The translations under genes were made by a program, and so were the position numbers. This document shows positions 25,901 to 34,784 of a DNA stretch of 41,703 nt, one piece after another. The notes under the pieces are model-generated. The model was not told the origin of the DNA and searched no databases. It saw only the letters and a list, made by a program, of their open reading frames with translations. Source of the stretch: Verrucomicrobiales bacterium (lineage in GTDB: Bacteria; Verrucomicrobiota; Verrucomicrobiia; Verrucomicrobiales; DEV007); contig JANQJH010000311.1 in NCBI GenBank assembly GCA_028281705.1, positions 1 to 41,703 on the forward strand, read 5' to 3'. Numbering within the stretch: the first letter of the stretch is position 1; each line of letters opens with the position of its first letter.

Positions 25901-28900
25901 GGATAGCACCTTGAACGCCAAGGGAGGGGACACCATCGAAGCCCAGTACGCGGATCCCAAGTTTGGCGATGAAGCGAGTGCGCAAGCAGACTTTGGCAAG
26001 GGGACTTTGATCAAGACGTTGTATCTCTCGGACGGGCAGACGATGGATCGCCTTGATCCGGTGGCGGAGGGAGATCTGACGACGGCAAATGTGGCACTCG
26101 CCGCCGGCAGCACGCCGATCACGGTGTCGATCGCGGCATCGCACGATACCTGGCTGGAAAAGGATGCTGCGAACACGGTTCATGGTAGCGAGACCACGAT
26201 GTCGATCGACACGTCTGGAGGAGATCTCGGCGACGGACGCCTTCTGGCGAAGTTTGATCTCAGTGGCATCGCACCCACCGCTACCGTGACCGGCGTGACC
26301 CTCCGTTTGACCAAGACGGGGGGATCGACGAACGCCAAGGATGTCGCCGTCCATCAGGTAACGACTGGTTGGGACGAGGCTTCCGCGACCTGGAACACCC
26401 CGTGGGGAACGGCGGGAGGCGATTACGATTCCACGGAGCTCGATTCCATCAGCGTGTCCTCAGATCAGGAGTATCATTGGAGCAGCCTGGGACTAACGGA
26501 TGTCGTCCAGGGCTGGGTTGATGGCTCGCAAGCAAATCACGGCCTGGCCATCGGATCGCCTTCCACTGGAGGTGAGATCTACGTCTGGGCCTCGAGTGAG
26601 GCGGCCGCGGGGCATCCCGTGCTCGAGGTCACTTACGCCGCACCCGGAACCGGCGAAGGCCTTTCGGTTTGGTCGGATTCATCGACCCATGAGTACAATG
26701 TGTGGGATGGAAGCACCTTCGGCACGGCTGCCAATGGGGTGACGTCCTCCCGATGGCGCATCATGAATGGTGCGGCCTCGCCCACGCGTGATGAGGCAAT
26801 CGTCGCCGGCGTTGAGACGGGCGGTACGCTCAGCGGCATGCTGTGGGACGGAACCAGCTGGGACAACACCGATCTCACGGCACTCTCGACCGTGAGCGAA
26901 ACCTTTTGGTGGTCGGTGGCCGTTGCTTATGAACAGCAATCGGGACGTGGGATCATCGTGTGGGATGACATTGCGGCGCCCTATCTGAGTTACAAGATCT
27001 GGGATGGGACATCGTGGAGTGCGACGATGAGCGTCGCGGCCTACACTGGCGGATTCGTCAAGCATCTCCGGTTGGCGGCTGATCCCGGCTCCAATGAGAT
27101 GGTGCTCGTGGTCAACGCCTCGAATGAAAGTGACTACGCCTTGGTCTGGGATGGCAGCAGTTGGGGAAACGAGGTGACCCTGGACATGTCGACCTCACAG
27201 GATCGCACGGACATCCATGTCGCCTACGAATCGCTCAGTGGTGACGCCATGGTGTTCTATGACAACGACACGGACAGCAGTGTGCATTATCGCCTCTGGG
27301 ATGGCACCGCATGGGGAAGTGAGGGGACCATCACCGCGCCGGCTGGACCGAGCGGATACGGTCGTTGGGTGACCTCGGCCTCAGATCCCGGCAGTGACCG
27401 GATCGTTCTCGGTGTCCAGACCTCCGACCCCGGCGGATGGGTCAATGTTTGGGACGGCGATGGCTGGGGAGTGTCCCAGCTGGTTGCGACGTCGCTCGAT
27501 GCGACCACGGCCCCCAATCTCGCGGTGGCCTTTGAGTCGTTCACGGGCGATGCCTTGGTGGTCTACGGTAAGGCCGGCGAGCACGAGTTCTACTACCGCA
27601 CCTGGGGTGGATCGAGCTGGTCGGGTGAGCAGACAGGGGAAAACCTGGGCCAAGACACAAACTCCATGGTTCTCACGTCGGATCCGAGTTCGGATCGGGT
27701 CATGCTATCGATTCAGGACGACGGTTCCGATTTTTCCAATGTGTTATGGGACGGTGAGTCGTGGGTGGGCGAGATCGAGCATTCGAACAATACCAATGAG
27801 ACGAAGAACCAGCCGTTCCTCTTTCTCTACCGCTCGAACTTCTCTACCGGCGTATCGTCGGCAACCTTCACGCAGGCACCGTCCATGGCCGAGGATTTCG
27901 TCATGCCCGCGGGCGGCGTCATCAGCGCGTTCGCCTATGTGTCGGAACCTTCGGGCGTGATGGGACCGGCTCCTGCCGTGACCGCTCATCTCCTGGAGAA
28001 CGGTGTGACCATTGCGACGATGTCTGCGCCGGTGGCCACGAGTTTGGGAGGGAGCAACTTTCGGCTGGATTGGAGTGGTGTCGTTTCGGCCGACACGATG
28101 GTCGAAACGGGGAATACGCTAGAACTCGTCATCGAGAACCGGGATCCCGTGTTGCCTATCGGTGTGCTTTTCGATAGCAGCACCTTTCCGTCCAAAGTGG
28201 ATCTGCCGACGCAGACGGTGATCGAAGTGGAGACCGTTGAGGTTTACGACGCTCCTTTCCCCGGCGGAAGCCTCTTGTCTTATGCCGGACCTGGCCAGAC
28301 GGTCTACGTGCGCACCTTGGTGAGCGATCCCTTTGGCGCCTATGATATCACGGGGCTGGACCTGGCGATTACCACGCCCGGCGGGACGTCGCTCCCGGTG
28401 GTGAATCTCGATGATGCCTCGGTGGTGCTGACGACGGCTTCGAGCAAAGTTTACGAATATGTGTGGTGGTCGCCTTCAGAGGAGGGAGATTCGACGATCT
28501 CGGCTACGGCCCATGAAGGCACCGAAGGGATCACCGATGTGCGGGTCGAGGTCTTTCCCTTGGTCGCCGTGGATTCGGGGACCGAGGGTTCGATGGTCTT
28601 TGCCACGGCGGCGGGCGTGGTGCAGAAAAACTTTGCGGCGACCGATGCGATCCAGATTCGACTGACGGACCTCGATCAGAACACCGATGATGCCACGGTG
28701 GAAACGGTCAGCGTGGATGTCGCCAGTACCGGTGGATTTGCGGAATCGCGTGTCTTGACGGAGACGGGGGTAGATACGGGGATTTTCACCTATCTTTACG
28801 CGCCTTCGACTTTTGCGGAAGGTGTGATCATCACGGGCCAATACGTCGATCCCCTTGACGCCACCGATGAAGCCAGCGCTTCGGCCGTGATCAATAGTTC

Positions 28901-31900
28901 GGTAGCCCCGGGAACGCCCACGGCTTCGGTTGAGGTCCAACGATTGATTCCGGCGGATGGCGCGGCGGGTTCGGGAGAGGGCGTTGTCTTCAAGGCCACG
29001 GTGGGGAATCCCGGCACGGTTGTTTTGAACACGGTGCGACTCGATGTGGCCTATCCGTCAGCAAACCTCATCTATGACCACGCGACCAGGCCGGCGGTCG
29101 TCCCTGGGCCGGGAAGTTTGAGGTGGCCCAATCTCGGGCCGTTGTCGCCCGGTGATTTCGTGACCATCGAAATCACGTTTACGGCGGCGGCCGCGACACC
29201 GAGCGCGACCGTAACGACATCGGTCTCGGGTTCTGCCAGTGCGGGGCCCGACACGGCGACGGTGACCATCACGCGACCGCAATTGGCCATTGGGATCAAC
29301 ATGACCTCACCGGTTTCCGGGATTGTGGTTGTGGATGACAACGCGGTGATGCAGATCTCCCTGACCAATTCGGGAACGACGGATCTCCCAACAGTTCCCC
29401 TGGCGCTGCAATATGGTTCTTGTTATCAGTTCGTTTCGGCCACTTTGACGGAAGATGGCAGTGGTGGCGGGATTGTCGTCTGGGACAATGTGGGGCCGAT
29501 TCTCGCAGGAGAGACAGTCATGCTGAACGTGACCCTGATGGCGGTGTTACCCTGCGTCCCGGTGGTGAGTACCGCGACGGTAAGCAACGCGGTTGATGCC
29601 AATGGAGACAGTGTTCCCGCGGTTCAGGCGAGTTTCTCGTCGACGATCATCCAGACGGTCTTTGCCACGGACGTGACTGTCAGTGAGGCCAACGGTACGG
29701 CGGACGTCACCATCTCCGTGCCTCTGGCGTCACCGACTCCCGTGAGGGTTGATTACGCAACGAGCGACGGCACGGCAGTTGCGGGGGCGGATTACACGGC
29801 TCAGAGCGGAACGGCGACCATCCCGGCTGGGGATACCTCCGTTGTGATTTCAATTCCCCTAACGAACGACAGTCTCTATGAGCGCAACGAGACATTCGCC
29901 ATCAATATCAGCAATCCCGTGGGTGCGGCATTGGGGAATGGGGCCACCGTGACCATTTGGGACGATGAATGTGAGGATACGGCCTACTTCCTGGATTCGC
30001 CGGCTTCTGACATACACGCCATCGATTTTGTGGCGGCGGCAGCGAACTTGCTCGCGGCGGGGATTGCCGCCGACCAGATCGATGGTATCGGCTACAATCG
30101 CCGGGATCACTTCTTGTGGGGATTCAAGAAGGCGGCACTGTGGAATACGGTGGTCCGGATCAACCCGGATTACTCGGTGGACGAGTTTGTCGTTCCGGGA
30201 TTGGCGGCGGATGGATATCACGTTGGTGATGTCGATGCCGCGGGGATCCTTCATCTTGGAAAAGCCTTCGATGCATTCATCAAGCGTGTGGACGTCAATC
30301 CATCGTCGCCAAATTACCTTCAGGCCTTGCCCGATCTCCCGCTTTCATCCGCTAGTTCCTGGGGGGACTGGGCGTTCAACAACCAGGATGGGCATCTCTA
30401 CACCGTCAATCGGTCGGAGGAACTCGTTCGCATCAACACGACGACAGGATTGGTCTCCAACTTGGGCAATCTCGAAGGCGTGACGGGCAGTGGTGATTTT
30501 GGAGCCAGTTACTGTGATAGTGCCGGCGGTTTCTATACGGTGCGGGAGGAGACAGGGGTGGTCTACCATCTGCCGGCCGTGCATTTGCTCACAGGAGCGA
30601 CGTTGCCCGCGGTGGAGTTTTTCTCACGGGTGACTCCGGGAATCTTCAGCGATGGCGCCCGCTGTGCGTGGGCTCCGCCTCTCGCGACTTCGCGCCGGGT
30701 GAGCATCTCCGATGCCTTGGTGGCCGAAGGCGGGGGAACGACGAAGGTGACGGTCACGCTGACGGGAGCCCTAGGTTCGACGACGACCATCGACTACGCC
30801 ACTCAGGACAACACGGCGGCCGAGGGTAGCGACTACACCGCCACGTCCGGGACGCTGACCATCCCCGCCGGGAGCCTCTCCGCGGATATTCCGTTGACGA
30901 TTCTCCAGGATTCCATTCCAGAGGGGCAGGAAAGCTTCTTTGTCACCATTTCGAATCCCAGTGGGGACACGATTCTGGCCGACGACATTGGCGTGGTCTC
31001 CATCACGGACGATGATTCGGTGGATACGGACCGGGACGGTGTCCCGGATATTGACGATATCGATGACGACGATGACGGCATCCTCGACGTGGACGAATCG
31101 CTGGTCTCCGCGGGATGCCCCAATGACATTGATTTCATCATATTGCTAGACAATTCGGCTAGCATTAGTTCTAGTGAATGGAATGATCTTTCCGACTTTA
31201 CCGACGATATCATCGACGAATTGGGAGCCAGTGGGACGGTGCGGATGGCGGTGGCGCACTACTGGACCCGTTGGGATGACGATGACGATGATGACGACGA
31301 TGGAAATGACGCCTTCCTCTATCTAGACAACGACTTTACGGACGACACCAGCGCGGTGAAGTCGTTTAAGCGGCGCGGTAGTGGTCGAGATGAATTGCAC
31401 CGAGCCATCCCGTTGTTGGGTAACGCTCTCAATGGATCGGGAACGGGAGTGAGCGGTTCCATCTCGACGCTGACGCGGACACCGGGATCTGCTCTCCAAG
31501 TGCTCTTGATCACCGACGGCTACCGGGACGACGACGGGAAGAGCACCTTGACGGATCCCGATGATTCCAGCGATCCCTTCCATTTCATGAACGACTTCAA
31601 GACGGCGTTCAATGCGACGGTGACCACGGTCCGGTTCAACGCGGGCAAAGCTTCGGATGACTCCAAGGCGAATGCGGCGGCCGCGGCCTTGGCTTCGGTG
31701 GGTGGCGTTTATTCGGGCAAACTCGATAGCAATCCGACAGATCCTCAGGGGTCCGGAGTGACGCCGAGGCGATTTCACAATGTGAGTGATTTTGATGAGA
31801 TCCCGGGTACGCTCCCGGCGGAATTGGGGGACCTGGTTTGCGGAAGTGCGCAGGACTTCGACGGAGACAATCTCCCGGACCACCTCGATCTCGACTCGGA

Positions 31901-33803
31901 CAACGACGGGATTCCGGACAATATCGAAGCACAGCCCACCGAATCCTATCGACCTCCGAATGGAGATGCCGGACCGGCGAATATGGGACTTGATACGGCT
32001 TATACCGGTGGGCTCACTCCCGTCGATAGTGATCAGGATGGGACACCCGATGTGTATGACGATGATTCGGATGCCGATGGAGTCGCCGACATCGAGGAGA
32101 ACGGAGATACGGACAATGTGATCTCGGGAAGTGATACCGATGATGATGGATTGGATGATGTCTTTGATAGTGAAAATGTCTTGTGGGATGTGAACGACCG
32201 GATTGATGATCCGAATCCACTATCGCTGGGGGACATCGATAATGATCTGGCGCCCAATGGCGATAATGCCACGGCGATGGTTCGCGATGTGGATTACCGG
32301 GATCCGGGCAAGCAGATCACTTATTCGGATTGGCAGGAGGTCTATGCACTCGCCTTGGGGGCAGACTCCGCACCGGGTGACAATCCGGATCAGGATCTCT
32401 ATGAGAACTTGCTCGAGTATGCGCTCTGTCTCCACCCGGGAACGGGTTTGCCAGGGCCTGGCGGATTCTTCCTCGAGTCGGATACGAGTGGGGGTATCCA
32501 TGCCAAGTTTTATCGGCCCAAAGGCGGTCTCAGTGATGTCACCTACGAAGTTCGAGGACGGCCTGATCTTCCCATCGCTGGGACCGAGACCTGGGAGCTG
32601 ATGATCGCGATTGATGGAAACGGGGCAGCGCCGGCAGGGGTGACGGTGACGGATCTGGGCAATGCGATCGAAAAAGTGCGGGTGGCGAACTTGGAGAAGT
32701 ACACCCCGCTCACACCGGAGGCTGGATTCATCCGCTTGACGGTTGATTTGGGCACTCACGAAAGTTACACGCCGGTCTGGGGCTGGACCGAGACGGTGAT
32801 TGAAGAGGATCATCAGGAGACCTATTCCAATCCCTTCCTGGCGACGGAACGCTTGTCCGGGATCATTGATTCGGTCAGTGGGACGCACGGCATCAATGTG
32901 GGGACTTCATTGGGAGGCATCCCGCTTGAAGTGGAACTGACTCCGGCGATCGAGTCCTACTATGTGGAGATCATCGATGGCGGCCAGAATGGTCATCGGT
33001 TTGACGTGGTCAAGGTGTCAGGGAGCGTGATCACCCTGGCGGCGGATTCGGATCCGGTAGCGGGACCGCCTTACAATTCGCAGGCGTCGCCGGTGTCGAT
33101 CCCCGCGGACCTCGCGGGTGACAAGTTCATTCTTCGCCGTCACCAGACCTTGGACGATCTCTTCCCGCCATCGAGTGTTGCGTTCACGCCGCAGGACCAC
33201 ACCGTGGTGCCAGGGCACCCGCCGGACCGGCTCTATGTCTATGAAGGAGACTGGGAACCCTACTGGCTCTACAGTAACGCCGCGGGAACCTCGCCCTATT
33301 GGGATCTGGATGGCGACGCCTTCTTCGTCAATGCCGGCAAGCGGGTCATGCCTCCGGGGCAGGGTGTTTTCCTCATGCCGGAGGAAACGACAGTGACTTT
33401 GCTGGCGGTTGGAGTGGTGAGAAAGAATCCCTTTGCCATGCCACTGCCCCAGGGGTGGTCCCTCCAGGGAAGTGTTTATCCCATGGATCAGTCGCCGTCC
33501 CAGCGGGACATGGATCAGGAATCGTTTGAGGGGAGCGACGATCCGTCGACTTCGGATACCATCTGTTATTGGTTAGGGGATCGGGCGGACTACGACCCGG
33601 CCTTCCGCTGCGCCTTCCTTTTCGATCCCAAGGATAGTCAGACGCCGAGATGGATCTACGCCGATGACGGTTTTCTCACGCCACGGGACTTTGATGAATC
33701 GATCTTTCCCAAGGACCGTAGTGCCTTCTACTATCGCTATTCGGCGCCGAAGTCGGACTACGTCATTCCCTTGCCTTGGTGCACGGATGTGATCGATGAG
33801 TAG
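22902..33803 (+). CDS. giant multidomain secreted surface protein with VWA domain (about 3633 residues)
   Basis: The ATG at 22902 is preferred; an in-frame GTG at 22881 would add 7 residues (numbering below is from 22881). Signal peptide about 8-42. Domains: HWEDGYE module (43-516); three tandem DUF11 (519-920); DQN domain (921-1040); DNRLRE (1041-1254); eight-repeat WDG-x-SW propeller (1255-1652); second scaffold domain (1653-1893); DQN (1895-2005); two DUF11-like (2006-2255); Calx-beta (2256-2366); propeller (2366-2600); Calx-beta (2601-2717); acidic calcium-type repeat; VWA (2747-2991) with MIDAS DNSAS; more TSP3-like DxDxDGxxD repeats (2991-3143); C-terminal module (3144-3640) ending LPWC plus seven residues. 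No protease or sorting motif. The scaffold order matches the first giant, so it is a paralogue with different cassettes. Probably a calcium-dependent adhesin or matrix protein (inference). Confidence 0.88.
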   Translation: MNIASPGLLKPCCRWRVACWLMTGFLSTLLHLQANGGGSAQQYLVPLPENEVRIALESLLESRGNNPVGSEINSIISIVAGLDGTVICYDHWEDGYESDLAAPVQPSTLIWGDGDSSNGIPPGYGVDLLEPGDVIALENTMDVPRNPTEVRYDGRDRFETNRPVAMTRAAWAESPGPVLAGAVEVMPTKDLGLQFVAPVGEDTDLDQVYEYVSLFVQATENASSVTIDADADGSADFTTTLQRGETYFLDGGIDQGATISSTQPIQVHLLTGDLYPSGSYETRWYTLFPRSDWSSEYYSPVGSADKADSSLIIYNPHSSSLAVRYVTRSGSGSIQVPAEDTRDLELPFESGAKLFTQDGRDFSVIAAVASSGNVDNDVYDWGFSLVPNGNLTQEALVGWGPGVAGNANLNGNPVFVTAVEDTTVYIDFDGDPLTGSNTDPLGRQYDETRSVKALESHRIFDDGDDDQTGMRLYTVDGVRITAAWGQDPDSSNPGNPFLDLGTTVLPFPSASVEIVSALVTDVAGNGVPDVGDTVEYVATVSNLSDTSISVSNIALLNTIPAEITYIAGSSTLNGVSVQDDGVGTPYPFDAGGQAVSDLGPGEFHEVRYEAIITSGGGTVTNIFTAVTDIGDLTDSDSMDVPEPLTQATVVQDVTLLVDANSNGLAELGDVLQYQITAYNSGAVLLTGVRLLDTLPGELTYVGGSSTVNGGGISDDGAGTPFPFDVSGYATPDLAVGSSHTYSFRATVAASNVTIVNQADLITDSGTFGSTSEVVVAPAPAVPTVTVNAAVLVDHNGNGQADYGDDVRYTIHLYNGGLGLLTGISLIDDLPAGLAYDPATATLNSGPVSDDASGTPFPFDGLGIVLADLASGSSHILTFDAGVVVFGTQIVNEAVVSTSAGDISGSHTLKVPALAGTVANLTLTDAGGTPVLVYTEGDTVYLRVEDADQDVSSSVAEKIDATLSNVDGGDVEGVVLTETGLATGVFEGSIASSVSTGLSAQDSTLNAKGGDTIEAQYADPKFGDEASAQADFGKGTLIKTLYLSDGQTMDRLDPVAEGDLTTANVALAAGSTPITVSIAASHDTWLEKDAANTVHGSETTMSIDTSGGDLGDGRLLAKFDLSGIAPTATVTGVTLRLTKTGGSTNAKDVAVHQVTTGWDEASATWNTPWGTAGGDYDSTELDSISVSSDQEYHWSSLGLTDVVQGWVDGSQANHGLAIGSPSTGGEIYVWASSEAAAGHPVLEVTYAAPGTGEGLSVWSDSSTHEYNVWDGSTFGTAANGVTSSRWRIMNGAASPTRDEAIVAGVETGGTLSGMLWDGTSWDNTDLTALSTVSETFWWSVAVAYEQQSGRGIIVWDDIAAPYLSYKIWDGTSWSATMSVAAYTGGFVKHLRLAADPGSNEMVLVVNASNESDYALVWDGSSWGNEVTLDMSTSQDRTDIHVAYESLSGDAMVFYDNDTDSSVHYRLWDGTAWGSEGTITAPAGPSGYGRWVTSASDPGSDRIVLGVQTSDPGGWVNVWDGDGWGVSQLVATSLDATTAPNLAVAFESFTGDALVVYGKAGEHEFYYRTWGGSSWSGEQTGENLGQDTNSMVLTSDPSSDRVMLSIQDDGSDFSNVLWDGESWVGEIEHSNNTNETKNQPFLFLYRSNFSTGVSSATFTQAPSMAEDFVMPAGGVISAFAYVSEPSGVMGPAPAVTAHLLENGVTIATMSAPVATSLGGSNFRLDWSGVVSADTMVETGNTLELVIENRDPVLPIGVLFDSSTFPSKVDLPTQTVIEVETVEVYDAPFPGGSLLSYAGPGQTVYVRTLVSDPFGAYDITGLDLAITTPGGTSLPVVNLDDASVVLTTASSKVYEYVWWSPSEEGDSTISATAHEGTEGITDVRVEVFPLVAVDSGTEGSMVFATAAGVVQKNFAATDAIQIRLTDLDQNTDDATVETVSVDVASTGGFAESRVLTETGVDTGIFTYLYAPSTFAEGVIITGQYVDPLDATDEASASAVINSSVAPGTPTASVEVQRLIPADGAAGSGEGVVFKATVGNPGTVVLNTVRLDVAYPSANLIYDHATRPAVVPGPGSLRWPNLGPLSPGDFVTIEITFTAAAATPSATVTTSVSGSASAGPDTATVTITRPQLAIGINMTSPVSGIVVVDDNAVMQISLTNSGTTDLPTVPLALQYGSCYQFVSATLTEDGSGGGIVVWDNVGPILAGETVMLNVTLMAVLPCVPVVSTATVSNAVDANGDSVPAVQASFSSTIIQTVFATDVTVSEANGTADVTISVPLASPTPVRVDYATSDGTAVAGADYTAQSGTATIPAGDTSVVISIPLTNDSLYERNETFAINISNPVGAALGNGATVTIWDDECEDTAYFLDSPASDIHAIDFVAAAANLLAAGIAADQIDGIGYNRRDHFLWGFKKAALWNTVVRINPDYSVDEFVVPGLAADGYHVGDVDAAGILHLGKAFDAFIKRVDVNPSSPNYLQALPDLPLSSASSWGDWAFNNQDGHLYTVNRSEELVRINTTTGLVSNLGNLEGVTGSGDFGASYCDSAGGFYTVREETGVVYHLPAVHLLTGATLPAVEFFSRVTPGIFSDGARCAWAPPLATSRRVSISDALVAEGGGTTKVTVTLTGALGSTTTIDYATQDNTAAEGSDYTATSGTLTIPAGSLSADIPLTILQDSIPEGQESFFVTISNPSGDTILADDIGVVSITDDDSVDTDRDGVPDIDDIDDDDDGILDVDESLVSAGCPNDIDFIILLDNSASISSSEWNDLSDFTDDIIDELGASGTVRMAVAHYWTRWDDDDDDDDDGNDAFLYLDNDFTDDTSAVKSFKRRGSGRDELHRAIPLLGNALNGSGTGVSGSISTLTRTPGSALQVLLITDGYRDDDGKSTLTDPDDSSDPFHFMNDFKTAFNATVTTVRFNAGKASDDSKANAAAAALASVGGVYSGKLDSNPTDPQGSGVTPRRFHNVSDFDEIPGTLPAELGDLVCGSAQDFDGDNLPDHLDLDSDNDGIPDNIEAQPTESYRPPNGDAGPANMGLDTAYTGGLTPVDSDQDGTPDVYDDDSDADGVADIEENGDTDNVISGSDTDDDGLDDVFDSENVLWDVNDRIDDPNPLSLGDIDNDLAPNGDNATAMVRDVDYRDPGKQITYSDWQEVYALALGADSAPGDNPDQDLYENLLEYALCLHPGTGLPGPGGFFLESDTSGGIHAKFYRPKGGLSDVTYEVRGRPDLPIAGTETWELMIAIDGNGAAPAGVTVTDLGNAIEKVRVANLEKYTPLTPEAGFIRLTVDLGTHESYTPVWGWTETVIEEDHQETYSNPFLATERLSGIIDSVSGTHGINVGTSLGGIPLEVELTPAIESYYVEIIDGGQNGHRFDVVKVSGSVITLAADSDPVAGPPYNSQASPVSIPADLAGDKFILRRHQTLDDLFPPSSVAFTPQDHTVVPGHPPDRLYVYEGDWEPYWLYSNAAGTSPYWDLDGDAFFVNAGKRVMPPGQGVFLMPEETTVTLLAVGVVRKNPFAMPLPQGWSLQGSVYPMDQSPSQRDMDQESFEGSDDPSTSDTICYWLGDRADYDPAFRCAFLFDPKDSQTPRWIYADDGFLTPRDFDESIFPKDRSAFYYRYSAPKSDYVIPLPWCTDVIDE
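24437..25640 (+). repeat. three tandem DUF11 repeats
   Basis: Three consecutive segments of about 133 residues share the pattern LVDxNxNGxxxxGDxxxYxIxxxN, LLDxLPxxLxYxxGSSTLNGxxxxDDGxGTPFPF and a closing strand ending in a SxVxVP-like sequence. The first giant has only one copy at the matching place, so this is copy-number variation inside the shared scaffold. Confidence 0.75.
26644..27835 (+). repeat. eight WDG-x-SW repeats, probable beta-propeller
   Basis: Within about 400 residues the short motif recurs eight times: VWDGSTFG, LWDGTSWD, IWDGTSWS, VWDGSSWG, LWDGTAWG, VWDGDGWG, TWGGSSWS and LWDGESWV. Between them lie pieces such as AYEQQSGRGIIVWDD, AYESLSGDAMVFYD and AFESFTGDALVVYG alternating with ADPGSNEMVL, SDPGSDRIVL and SDPSSDRVML. 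A beta-propeller is likely. Absent from the first giant. Confidence 0.7.
31118..31850 (+). other. von Willebrand factor A domain flanked by calcium-type repeats
   Basis: IDFIILLDNSASISSSEW holds an intact D-x-S-x-S MIDAS. VLLITDGYRDDD and ASVGGVYSG follow as in VWA folds. A run of nine aspartates, encoded by mixed GAT/GAC codons at 31275-31301, sits between strands two and three. DxDxDG repeats lie before (31030-31115) and after (31850-32310). Confidence 0.75.
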
Positions 33804-33824
33804 CCCACGGTGGAGATTTCGTTC

Positions 33825-34784
33825 ATGACAATGATGCATCATTTTCAGCAAACACTGCCATCGCGGCTCCTCTTGCTCGTGGCGATGTCCATGCTCCTTG
33901 TGGGGCTATCTCGTGCCGACGGCGCCAAGTTGGTCTGGCAGAGCGTGCCGAACTCTACCGACCAACTCGCTTTGGGAGAGCCATTTGGAGACACCGTGAC
34001 CTTCGAGTTGGGTACCTTTGAGGTGCCGTTCAGACCCAGTCTAACGAACATGGCGCAGTGGGCCTCGCGATGGACGGTGATTGACCGGACGACCTACAAT
34101 CCGGACACGGGTTTCTTCGCCAGCACGGTCCAGTTCGCCAACAATGACGCGCCCTACACGGAGGGACGCCAGGTCTACATGTGGGGAACCACGGGAGGAA
34201 GTGATCCCGAATGGATTCTGGCGACGAACTCGGCCTGGGAATTTCCCGATGCCGCTCTGGGATTTCCCCTGACGTGGAACATTGCGGATGCATCCACGGT
34301 CGTCATCGGTTCGATCAAGAGTTCTGGCTCTCCCTATCTCATGCGGATGTCGCAGATCCAAGGGGTGCTCTCCGCGCCGTCCCTTTCTCCCGAACAGTGG
34401 TTGGCCACGAAATTCACTGCCGAGGAACTGGACGATGAAGCCGTGGGGCAGCTCCATTCGGATCCCGACGGAGATGGCCGGGACAATCTCATGGAGATGG
34501 CCGTGGGAAGTGATCCGGTGATGGCGGAAACGGAGCTCGAAGTTCCCTACGCCGTCGATCTGGTGGAAGTGGCAGGGTATCGCTATCTTCGGCTCTTGGT
34601 TTTCAAGCCCAACGTGCTGCAGCTGCGCTACCGTGTGGAAGTCTCCAGCGATCTCGAGACTTGGATGAGCGGGCCGTCGTCGACCGCGACCTTGGTGGAT
34701 AGTGTTTCCACCTTGAGTGTGCGCGACAAGGTGGCCTTCGAAGCGGGACAGGCGCGCTTCATTCGTCTCACAGTGGAGCACTAG
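33825..34784 (+). CDS. small secreted partner protein of the second giant
   Basis: About 319 residues from ATG 33825, with a GGTGGAG ribosome-binding site at 33809-33815, 9 bp upstream. The open frame's GTG at 33810 lies inside that site and is rejected. Signal peptide MTMMHHFQQTLPSRLLLLVAMSMLLVGLSRADG. The body is collinear with the protein at 21550: LVWQSVP, VTFELGTFEVPFRPSLTNMAQW, NDAPY, VYMWG, PEWILATNSAWEFP, SPEQWL, DPDGDGRDNLMEMAVGSDP, and the end ARFIRLTVEH. Only 21 bp separate it from the giant, so the two are surely in one transcript. Its last 17 bp overlap the convergent BatA/VWA gene. Function unknown; pairing with the giant suggests a partner in assembly, anchoring or matrix formation (inference). 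Confidence 0.83.
   Translation: MTMMHHFQQTLPSRLLLLVAMSMLLVGLSRADGAKLVWQSVPNSTDQLALGEPFGDTVTFELGTFEVPFRPSLTNMAQWASRWTVIDRTTYNPDTGFFASTVQFANNDAPYTEGRQVYMWGTTGGSDPEWILATNSAWEFPDAALGFPLTWNIADASTVVIGSIKSSGSPYLMRMSQIQGVLSAPSLSPEQWLATKFTAEELDDEAVGQLHSDPDGDGRDNLMEMAVGSDPVMAETELEVPYAVDLVEVAGYRYLRLLVFKPNVLQLRYRVEVSSDLETWMSGPSSTATLVDSVSTLSVRDKVAFEAGQARFIRLTVEH

Noticed and set aside
24437..27835. DNA-level tandem repeats that might be CRISPR or minisatellite
   Set aside because: The repetition is at protein-domain level with long diverged units. No short identical spaced repeats are present.
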